A DNA stretch of 11,124 nt from an uncultured Collinsella sp. Lineage in GTDB: Bacteria > Actinomycetota > Coriobacteriia > Coriobacteriales > Coriobacteriaceae. Where the stretch lies: assembly GCA_900543505.1 (NCBI GenBank), contig UQSB01000060.1:1-11124 (forward strand), read 5' to 3'. The notes under the pieces are model-generated. The model searched no databases. It saw only the letters and a list, made by a program, of their open reading frames with translations, and was not told where the DNA came from. Positions 1-6,400 of the stretch are shown piece after piece. Within the stretch, counting starts at the first letter, position 1, and each line of letters opens with the position of its first letter. A program made the translations under genes and the position numbers.

Positions 1-72
1 CCCGCCTATATCATCCAGTGCTCAAACATTCTCGCTGCGCTGCGAAACTGCGCGCGGGACGATATAGGCGGG
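1..72. repeat. Inverted repeat with 12-bp perfect arms at window edge
   Basis: Positions 1-12 (CCCGCCTATATC) are the exact reverse complement of 61-72 (GATATAGGCGGG). After one mismatch the stem continues for three more pairs (14-16 with 57-59). The left arm starts at the first base of the window, so the repeat may extend further left. The enclosed ~40 nt is GC-rich and could fold on itself. No T-run follows on either visible side, so it does not look like a simple intrinsic terminator. It could be the end hairpin of an upstream gene or a dispersed palindromic repeat. The rest of 73-301 holds only the hairpin at 160-186 and the fmt ribosome-binding site; I see no convincing gene there. Confidence 0.5.
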
Positions 73-159
73 CGCCCCGGGGACTACGTTGACGCTGTTT
101 GTTTCGCCCGGGTGCCGTCGGGCCAGGGAAGGGCGTCTTCGCTGATAATTGCTTTGCTG

Positions 160-190
160 AAAGAGCTGCTTTTATTGCGGCTCTTTCTTT
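160..190 (+). terminator. Terminator-like hairpin upstream of fmt
   Basis: AAAGAGCTGC (160-169) pairs with GCGGCTCTTT (177-186), giving ten pairs including one G-U around a 7-nt loop. The sequence after it is T-rich (CTTTGGTTTT). This fits an intrinsic terminator for a gene left of the window, or an attenuating hairpin in the fmt leader. The stem is only moderately GC-rich and the U-run is interrupted, so confidence is limited. Confidence 0.4.
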
Positions 191-301
191 GGTTTTGGGT
201 ATATTTGTTCTTGTTGAATTGTTATTGCGGATGGGCTGGGTACTTGGCTTTCCGCTGCTCTTTCTAGCCGTCTCGGCTTTGGTTGAGAGGAGACGATCTT
301 T

Positions 302-1222
302 ATGCGTATTGTGTTTATGGGTACGCCCGATTTTGCGGTGCCTTCTTTGACTTTGCTTGTTGAGGCTGGGAATGAGATTGCGCTTGTTGTTACTCGTCCT
401 GATGCTGTTCGTGGGCGTGGTAAGAAGCTTGAGCCGTCTCCTGTTAAGGCTAAGGCTCTTGAGCTTGGGTTGCCGGTTATTGAGGCTAATCGTATGACGG
501 CCGAGGTTGTTGAGGCGCTCCAAGCTGCGCAAGCCGATATTTTCTGTGTGGCTGCTTATGGTTGCATTTTGCCCGATGACGTGCTGCATATGGCGCCGCT
601 TGGTATTGTGAATGTTCATGCTTCTCTGCTGCCTCGTTGGCGTGGGGCAGCTCCTATTCAGCGTGCGATTCTCGCTGGTGATGAGGTTGCTGGCGTTTCT
701 ATTATGCGTATTGGACATGGCGTTGATACCGGCGCTTATTGTGCCCAGGCGTCTACGTCGGTTGCCGGTAAGCATGCTGAGGCGCTGACCATGGAGCTTG
801 GTGAGCTTGGCGGTAAGTTGCTGGCTGATACGCTTCCTTCTCTTGCCGATGGCACCGCCGTGTGGACTGAACAGGATGAGGCGCTCGTCACCCATGCTGC
901 CAAGATTTCCAAGCAGGAGATGCGCTTGGATCCGCAGATGGCGGCGCTCGATTGCGTGCGTCATGTGCTTGCTTCGTCCGATACCGCACCTGCTCGCTGC
1001 GTGATTGCCGGCAAGACTGTTCGCGTGCTCGATACTGCGCTGGCCGATGTTTCGCTTGGCGAGGGCGCTGTTGACGTTAAGAATAAGCGTGTTTACCTGG
1101 GTCTTTCCGATGGCTCGATTGAGTTGCTCGAGGTTAAGCCCGATGGCAAGCGTGCCATGGCTGCTTCTGCTTGGGCTGCTGGCCTGCAGGGTGCCGATCT
1201 TATCTGGGGTGTTTTGTCATGA
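302..1222 (+). CDS. fmt: Methionyl-tRNA formyltransferase
   Basis: This enzyme transfers the formyl group of 10-formyltetrahydrofolate to the amino group of Met-tRNA(fMet), producing the initiator tRNA in the cytosol. The protein has 306 residues, close to the family's usual ~310-315. It opens with the family N-terminus MGTPDFAVPSL (residues 6-16). The catalytic segment NVHASLLPRWRGAAPIQ starts at residue 104, giving Asn104 and His106, and Asp142 lies in GHGVDTGA; these correspond to the N/H/D catalytic trio of the family. The rest forms the smaller C-terminal tRNA-contacting domain. The ATG at 302 is preceded by AGAGGAG at 286-292 with 9-nt spacing. Its TGA overlaps the rsmB ATG (ATGA at 1219-1222), indicating translational coupling. 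The 5' half uses mostly T-ending codons, unlike the C/G-ending usage of the genes further right. Confidence 0.97.
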   Translation: MRIVFMGTPDFAVPSLTLLVEAGNEIALVVTRPDAVRGRGKKLEPSPVKAKALELGLPVIEANRMTAEVVEALQAAQADIFCVAAYGCILPDDVLHMAPLGIVNVHASLLPRWRGAAPIQRAILAGDEVAGVSIMRIGHGVDTGAYCAQASTSVAGKHAEALTMELGELGGKLLADTLPSLADGTAVWTEQDEALVTHAAKISKQEMRLDPQMAALDCVRHVLASSDTAPARCVIAGKTVRVLDTALADVSLGEGAVDVKNKRVYLGLSDGSIELLEVKPDGKRAMAASAWAAGLQGADLIWGVLS

Positions 1223-2619
1223 GCAAGCTGTCTCCCGCGCGCAAGCTTGCGCTCCATGTGCTAATGGAAGCCGATCGCCGCGGCATGTATGCGCGTGACG
1301 TGCTCTCTGCTCGCGCTACGGCCAAGGCCATCGACCAGCGCGATTCTGCATTTGCCGCCCGCTTGGCGCTGGGCGTTGCCGCCACACAGGGCATTTTGGA
1401 TGAGCTGCTCGACCAGTTTCTCGATAAACCCAAAAAGGTTGCACCGCGTGTTCGAATGGCGCTTCGTATCTCGGCCTTCGAGATGCTCTATCTGCATACG
1501 CCTGGCCGCGTTGCCGTAAGTCAGGGTGTTGAGCTGGTTCGCTGCGGTGCTAAGTCTGCCGCGGGCCTGGCTAACGCGGTGTTGCATAAGGTTGCGGACA
1601 ATGTTGAGGACTTTGCTACTGCGTCCGATGTGGATGAGTCTGAGCGACGCTTGGTTCGTCTGTCGCGCCTGATGGGTCTGCCGCGCTGGCTGTGTGCTCG
1701 CATTATGGCTTCATTCGATACGCCCGAAGGGGCGCTCAACTTTGCCGGCAATCTGGCACCCGCGCCGCTCGCTTTGCACGAGAACGCCTTTGCGACTCAG
1801 CCCGATCCATATATTTCGCAGCTTGTTGCGCCTGTGTTCCCGGGATGCCATGCCCCGGTCGATGCGCAGACCACGGTTGCGTCGGGCGTGTTTGAGCGCG
1901 CTGCGGCCGTGGCGTCTGATCTCAACGCGCAGCTTATCGCCACAGCTGCCACGCGCCCTGGAAGCTGCCTTGAGATTGGTGCCGGTCGTGGCACCAAGAC
2001 CTATGTGATGATGTGCCAGGCAAAACGCGCAGGGTACGACCGTCAGCACACGTCGCTCGATTTGCACGACCGCAAGTGCGACCTCAATCTCGCGCGCCTG
2101 CACAAGGCTGGTATCCAGGGCGTTCGTACCGTTTCGGGCGACGCATGCGAACTCGATGCAGTTCTTACATCGTTCGATGCCATGCTTGGGGAGCCCGCCC
2201 TGTTCGACACGGTCTTTATCGATGCTCCGTGCTCTGGTACCGGCACCATGCGCCGTCATCCCGAGATCCCGTGGCGCCTGACCGAGAACGACGTTACCAC
2301 CGAGTTGCCCAAACTGCAGCTGACGATGCTCAAAGAGGCTGCCGCGCGCGTGGCTGTCGGTGGTGAACTTATCTACGCCACCTGCTCGGTCTTCGACGAG
2401 GAGAACACGCAGGTCGTGGAAGCGTTCCTGAACTCTCCCGAGGGCGCCGGTTATACCGTGGCGCCGCTCTCCGAGGCGCAGATCCTGCAGCTCCCCGAGT
2501 TCGATCAGGCCAAGAAGCTCGTTTCCGTACGTCAGAACTACCGAGGCCTCTTCCAAAGCGTACCGGTAAACGCCGACTCCTACGACGGCCACTTCTGCGC
2601 CCGCCTGGTCCGTAAGTAA
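1219..2619 (+). CDS. rsmB: 16S rRNA (cytosine-C5)-methyltransferase RsmB
   Basis: The family methylates C5 of a cytosine in 16S rRNA (C967 in E. coli numbering) using S-adenosylmethionine. The protein has 466 residues. Residues ~1-135 form the NusB-like RNA-binding domain and ~245-466 the Rossmann methyltransferase domain. Visible catalytic motifs are DAPCSGTGTMRRHPEIPWR (335-353, with the Pro-Cys pair at 337-338) and YATCSVFDEEN (386-396, with Cys389). These fit the two-cysteine m5C mechanism. The SAM-binding motif is CLEIGAGRGTKT (250-261), whereas most relatives have a form like CAAPGGKT; the change is conservative in glycines but unusual. An in-frame start exists 48 nt upstream, but it lies inside fmt. 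The ATG overlapping the fmt stop is the usual coupled arrangement and begins the conserved region. fmt-rsmB is a common bacterial gene pair. Confidence 0.95.
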   Translation: MSKLSPARKLALHVLMEADRRGMYARDVLSARATAKAIDQRDSAFAARLALGVAATQGILDELLDQFLDKPKKVAPRVRMALRISAFEMLYLHTPGRVAVSQGVELVRCGAKSAAGLANAVLHKVADNVEDFATASDVDESERRLVRLSRLMGLPRWLCARIMASFDTPEGALNFAGNLAPAPLALHENAFATQPDPYISQLVAPVFPGCHAPVDAQTTVASGVFERAAAVASDLNAQLIATAATRPGSCLEIGAGRGTKTYVMMCQAKRAGYDRQHTSLDLHDRKCDLNLARLHKAGIQGVRTVSGDACELDAVLTSFDAMLGEPALFDTVFIDAPCSGTGTMRRHPEIPWRLTENDVTTELPKLQLTMLKEAAARVAVGGELIYATCSVFDEENTQVVEAFLNSPEGAGYTVAPLSEAQILQLPEFDQAKKLVSVRQNYRGLFQSVPVNADSYDGHFCARLVRK

Positions 2620-2625
2620 CTACTA

Positions 2626-2692
2626 AGTTGCGGTGAAATAGGGATTGAATAGCGGCTTTTACCTGCCAAACAGTCCTTATTTCACCGCAACT
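2626..2692. repeat. 67-nt palindromic element, copy A
   Basis: This element starts seven bases after the rsmB stop codon. Positions 2626-2647 pair with 2671-2692 over 22 positions, with two G-U pairs when read on the + strand. The outer arm AGTTGCGGTGAAATA is perfectly paired. The 23-nt middle contains a small GGC/GCC inner helix. It has exactly the same length and the same outer arms as the element at 2967-3033, but its inner stem and loop differ while staying complementary. No U-run follows on either strand, so it is not a standard intrinsic terminator. It probably belongs to a dispersed family of palindromic repeats or RNA hairpins. Confidence 0.85.
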
Positions 2693-2776
2693 AAGGAGGT
2701 CATGCATGCGGAGATCGCAATATCGGTAAAGAGTGGTAAAAAAGCCCCGTCTCATACTTACTGCTATCAAAAGTAG
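2693..2776 (+). other. Strong Shine-Dalgarno followed by mini-ORFs (doubtful)
   Basis: Immediately after palindrome A lies AAGGAGGT (2693-2700), a perfect match to the anti-Shine-Dalgarno complement. Two ATGs follow. The one at 2706 has ideal 5-nt spacing but encodes only seven codons (MRRSQYR, stop TAA at 2727-2729). The one at 2702 is too close to the site but opens 24 codons ending at TAG 2774-2776. Neither peptide is recognisable. It might be a leader peptide ahead of the hairpin at 2743-2792, or a chance match. I do not claim it as a gene. Confidence 0.15.
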
Positions 2777-2792
2777 GGCGGATTACGGGGTT
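2738..2792 (-). terminator. Minus-strand intrinsic terminator-like hairpin
   Basis: Read on the - strand, AACCCCGT (2792-2785) pairs with ACGGGGCTT (2750 to 2742), followed by a run of U; six consecutive A bases lie on the + strand at 2738-2743. An inner helix TACTT/AAGTA (2755-2759 with 2771-2775) lies inside an asymmetric internal loop. The GC-rich base plus U6 tail is a good intrinsic terminator signature. No minus-strand gene ends here, so the transcript would be a non-coding RNA from the 2781-2908 element or read-through from fmdB past the 3060-3095 terminator. The CCCCGT arm is shared with the closing stem of the 2781-2908 element. Confidence 0.5.
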
Positions 2793-2908
2793 AGATTGGT
2801 GATGTCCGACCACAGCAAAAATGGCCTAGATAAAACCGCAGGTAGATGGCTTGTTGAAATTTGCAAATTACCGGTATGGATAGAGGTTGTCAATTCAGCC
2901 CCGTAATT
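2781..2908. ncRNA. Inverted-repeat element with conserved core, copy 1 (candidate structured RNA)
   Basis: The ends are complementary: ATTACGGGG at 2782-2790 pairs with CCCCGTAAT at 2899-2907, and wobbles or further pairs extend this to 2781-2792/2897-2908. Between them is a 72-nt core (2800-2871) that resembles 6952-7021 in the other large gap. The shared blocks occur in the same order and on the same strand: TGAT, ACCACAG, AAAACCGCAGGTAGA (14 of 15 identical), TTG, AATTT and ATTAC. A second short helix may form within it (TCC.ACC at 2805-2811 with GGT..GGA at 2873-2880). A perfect 12-bp palindrome AATTTGCAAATT sits at 2858-2869. No protein is encoded. It could be a structured RNA or a miniature non-autonomous mobile element; the strand of action is unknown. 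Confidence 0.55.
2865..2893 (-). promoter_or_regulatory. Possible minus-strand promoter inside the copy 1 element
   Basis: On the - strand a perfect -35 box TTGACA (2893-2888) is followed after exactly 17 nt by TAATTT (2870-2865), a poor -10 match. Initiation near 2858 would yield an RNA of roughly 115-120 nt ending at the U-run at 2743-2738. Such an RNA would lack the left closing arm at 2897-2908. The -10 box is weak, so this is a suggestion only. Confidence 0.25.
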
Positions 2909-2966
2909 CGGCATAGTTTTGAACTGTTACAAACTAAGCGTCAGCCCGAAATCTCGTCTATAGAAA

Positions 2967-3033
2967 AGTTGCGGTGGAATAGTTCCTGTTTGGCCGTTGG
3001 ATGGGCCGATTCAGGAACTATTTCACCGCAACT
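2967..3033. repeat. 67-nt palindromic element, copy B
   Basis: Positions 2967-2988 pair with 3012-3033 over 22 consecutive positions, with one G-U pair. Inside is a four-pair GGCC/GGCC helix (2992-2995 with 3004-3007). The outer 15 nt match copy A (2626-2692) except for one base, and that base forms a G-U pair instead of A-U. The inner stem GTTCCTG/CAGGAAC replaces GGGATTG/CAGTCCT of copy A, and both are complementary. Copies A and B flank the 2781-2908 element, so 2626-3033 could also be a composite unit of 408 bp. Confidence 0.85.
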
Positions 3034-3058
3034 CATAAGGAAACTTGGGCAGCTAAAG

Positions 3059-3102
3059 ACGCGGCCCCGCGATCGGTGTTGATCGCGGGGCCGCGTTGTT
3101 TC
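3059..3102. terminator. Bidirectional intrinsic terminator between rsmB and fmdB-like gene
   Basis: Positions 3059-3074 pair with 3081-3096, giving a 16-bp, very GC-rich stem (GCGGCCCCGCGATC arm) with a 6-nt loop GGTGTT. On the + strand it is followed by TTGTTTC, and on the - strand by TCTTTAG. It begins directly beside the fmdB-like stop codon (TAG at 3104-3102). It would end that gene's transcript and also the converging fmt-rsmB transcript. Confidence 0.8.
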
Positions 3103-3338
3103 TAGTGGCTATGCGGGCAGTTGGCGCAGCAGCCGCTGGTGGCGCTGGTGCTTGAGCCACCGCTGCGCTGGTCGGTGTTGTAGAAGCCGCTGCCCTCAAA
3201 CTTGATGCCGCTGGCCGAGAACGTCTTGGCGGCCGGAGCACCGCAGTTGGGGCACACGACCTCGGGGGTCTCGGACATGGGATGCTCAACCTCAAACACG
3301 TTGCCGCAGCTCGAGCACTTGTAATCGTAGCGCGCCAT
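3102..3338 (-). CDS. FmdB-family zinc-ribbon protein
   Basis: A 78-residue protein that starts MARYDYKCSSCGNVFE. It has two CxxC pairs (Cys8/Cys11 and Cys29/Cys32) forming a single zinc ribbon, then GSGFYNTDQ (49-57) and a Gly/Ser-rich stretch. This order matches the small FmdB-type regulatory-protein family (CxxC_CxxC_SSSS pattern). The C-terminus is unusually Cys/His rich: Cys70, Cys71, Cys74, His76 and His78 could make a second metal site. The cellular role of the family is not settled; regulation or metal handling has been suggested by name only. The start is supported by AAAAGGAAG on the - strand about 5 nt upstream. A terminator at 3361-3382 separates it from the enzyme gene upstream, so it probably has its own promoter or relies on read-through. 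Confidence 0.9.
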   Translation of the reverse strand: MARYDYKCSSCGNVFEVEHPMSETPEVVCPNCGAPAAKTFSASGIKFEGSGFYNTDQRSGGSSTSATSGCCANCPHSH

Positions 3339-3360
3339 AATACTTCCTTTTCAGCACAAA

Positions 3361-3382
3361 GCGGGCAGATTGCTCTGCCCGC
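3361..3382 (-). terminator. Terminator hairpin after the GH13-GH77 gene
   Basis: GCGGGCAGA (3361-3369) pairs perfectly with TCTGCCCGC (3374-3382) around a 4-nt loop. On the - strand it is followed by TTTGTG and preceded by a T-run. It lies 45 nt past the stop codon of the fusion gene. The U-tract is short, so termination may be partial, allowing some read-through into the fmdB-like gene. Confidence 0.6.
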
Positions 3383-3426
3383 AAAAATTCAAACGTCTGT
3401 AACTGTACCCTATATCGGGCGTTTTA

Positions 3427-6400
3427 TCACGCTTCGCCCCAGAATCTATGCGTGTTGCGCAGGAGCTGTGCGGTTTTGCCCTCAGCGGCCGCAACGTCGG
3501 CCTCGTCAGCCTGCCAGGTCCAGTTGCCCGTGGCCACGCCCGGTACGTTCATGCGCGTGTCGTCGCCAAGCCCCAGCACGTCCTGCAGCGGCATCATCAC
3601 CAGGGGAGCGTCGCTTGCCAGCGCGTCGCTCATCAGCTTGGCCGCCACCTCGACACCGCTCGGTTCGTCGCCGCCCGCAAAGGAACGCGTGCACCAACCG
3701 GTGAGGGTCGACGTATCGTGCGTCGAGGTGTACAGGATCTTGCCCGGCGTGGGGTGCACGCCGTTGCGGACGTCGTAGTCGCTAAACTCCAGCACGTCCA
3801 TGCCGGGAAAGCCGCAGGTCGAAGCCATGGCGCGAACGCCGGGCGTCAGGTAGCCCAGGTCCTCGGCAATAAAGTTGAGCGGCCCCAACTCGTCATAGGC
3901 GGTCTGGAAAAGGTCCTTGCCCGGGCCTGCCAGCCAACGCCCGTCGGCGCAGGCCTTACCTGCGGGAATGCTAAAGTAGCTGTGGAAGCCCAGGAAGTGA
4001 TCCAGGCGCACGCGGTCGTAGAGCGAGAACGCACGACGTAGGCGATCCATCCACCAGCGGTAGCCGTTCTGCTTCATGTGGTCCCAGCGGAACGTCGGGT
4101 TGCCCCACACCTGGCCCTCGGGCGCAAAGTTGTCGGGCGGCGCACCGGAGATCTCGATTGCCTTACCGGTATCAGACAGCCAGAAGTTCTCGGGTTCGCT
4201 CCACGCATCTGCCGAATCGTCGGACACGTACATAGGAATATCGCCGATGACCTCGATGCCCTTCTTGTGCGCATAGTTCATAAGCTCGCACCAAGCCAGG
4301 TCAAAGCGGTACTGCATGTACGCCTGAAGCTCGGCCTCGTCGTGGAAACGCTTATCGTCGATCAGATGCTCGTTGTAGCGCGCAACATCTGCCGGCCAAT
4401 CGTGGCGCGATTCGCCCTCAAAGTATTTTTTGACGGCCATATAGACGCAGTACTTCTCGAGCCAATCGGCATTGCGATGTTTAAACGCGGTGTACAGCGG
4501 ATCGGCATCCTCGCCGCCGTGGGCCTTCCAGGTCTCAAAGTCGGCCGCCAGCTCCTCGTGGCTTTCGGGCAGCAGGTCGATATTACCTGCAAAGGCCGAA
4601 GGACCGGCGTAAGGGGAGCGGAAGAAGTCCGTCGGGTTGACAGGCAGGACCTGCCAGTAGCGCATGCCCATAGCGGCCAGATGGTCGATAAAGCGACGCG
4701 TGGGTGCGCCGATCGTACCGGGCTTGCCGTCATCGGTCGGTACCGAGGTGATATGGCACACAACGCCCGCGCCGTGATCGAGCGGCTCCTGCAGGCGCTG
4801 CTCGGCATGGTGATAGATGATCGACGAGCCCAGCGGATACAAATCGAGCGTGACCGTGCCGTTGTGGATCTCGCACTCGTGACCGCTGATCACGTCACTC
4901 GCGCATTCGTCGAGCGCCGGAATCGTCACGCGGTGCGAATTGCGCAGACTACGGTTAATGATAACCGTCGCGGACTCGCCATCCCTGCCCGTGCGGTTGT
5001 ATGCCAGCACCTCGTCGTTGAGCGCGAAGGCCTTGATCTCGCCGTCGATCATAAACGGCAGTGCGCGGCGTACGGCGGAGGCGTTTTTGACAATAGCCAG
5101 CGTGTCGAAGTCGTGCAGTTGGTCCTTGGTCGGCAGGGTGCGGCGGTTGCCCGGATCGGTTAGACCCTCCAGGCCGTATTCGTCGCCGTAGTAGATCGAA
5201 GGCACGCCGGGGAAGGTCATCTGCATGAGCGTGGCGAGCCAAAAACGGCTCTTGGCCAGGCCCATCGAGTTCTCGTCCAGGCGCCATTTGCTGCGCTCGC
5301 ACTCGGGCAGCTGCGACTCGTCGGGGCCGCCGCCGAGCACCGAGATAATGCGCGGACGGTCGTGGCTCGAAAGCAGATTAAGTGCGCAGGACAGGGCCTC
5401 ACGGGGATAGTTCTCGCGCAGGGTTTCGATTTCCTCGGCTGCCTGGTAGGCGTTCTTGTAGCCCATCAAAAAGCCGATGACCATGTCGCGGAAGGGATAA
5501 TCCATAGCAGAGTCCAACTCGGAGCCCTGTAGGTAGCGACGCAGATGGCCGTAGCTGATCTTGTTGGAGGCGTCTTCCCAGACTTCGCCGAGCAACAGTG
5601 CATCAGGCTTCTCGGCAAGTACGGCCTTCTTGATCTCGGCCAGGAAGTCGTCGGAAAGCTCGTCAGCGACGTCCAGGCGCCAGCCATGAGCGCCGGCACG
5701 TAGCCATTTACGGATCACGCCGTCCTTGCCCAGAAGCCGCTCGCGTACCAGCTCGGAGCTCTCATTGATGGCGGGCATGTTGCCCACGCCCCACCAGCAG
5801 TCGTACGAGCCGTCCTCGTGGAAATAAAACGCATCGCGCCACGGCGAGTCCTCGCTCTGCCACGCGCCCACGCCGGGGTAGTTGCCGTAGCGGTTGAAAT
5901 AGATGGAGTCGTCACCCGTATGGTTAAAGACGCCGTCCAGGATGATGGAGATGCCCAGCTTCTCGGCTGCCTGGCACAGCTCGGTAAAATCCTGCTCGGT
6001 GCCCAGGATTGGGTCGATCTTGGTGTAGTCGGCCGTGTCGTAGCGGTGGTTGCTCGCGGCCTCAAAGATGGGGTTGAGGTAGATGGCCGTAAAGCCCAGC
6101 TCGGCGATGCGGGGCAGGTCATTTTGGATACCCTTGAGCGAGCCGCCGTAAAAGTCCCAGGTCTTGATGGATCCGTCCTCGGCACGCTCGTACACGGGCG
6201 GCTCGTTCCAGTCCTCGACCATGCGGCGCTGGATTCCGTTGCGTGGCTTTTCGACTTCGGCCAGCGTGCGCTCGCGCCAGTTTTCGTCGCGAGCATAGCG
6301 ATCGGGGAAGATCTGGTAGACCATACCGCGCTCGTACCAGGTGGGACGGTTCTCGCGGTGCTTGTAGACGGTGACCTGGAACGACGGCACTTCGGCGTAG

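Noticed and set aside
1..267. Frame 1 open from the window start to TAG at 265-267, possible end of an upstream gene
   Set aside because: It crosses both inverted repeats and becomes Leu/Phe-rich low complexity with no recognisable C-terminus. The left neighbour cannot be judged from this window.
99..350. Hydrophobic 83-codon + frame upstream of fmt, possibly membrane segments
   Set aside because: It starts with TTG without a ribosome-binding site, spans the hairpin at 160-186 and overlaps fmt out of frame. The hydrophobicity follows from the T-rich sequence.
2369..2770. 133-codon - frame over the rsmB 3' end and palindrome A
   Set aside because: Antisense to conserved RsmB sequence; the rest of it derives from the palindrome and the terminator-like hairpin.
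2861..3082. 73-codon + frame through palindrome B and into the terminator
   Set aside because: It starts with TTG, has no ribosome-binding site and reads through two structured non-coding elements.
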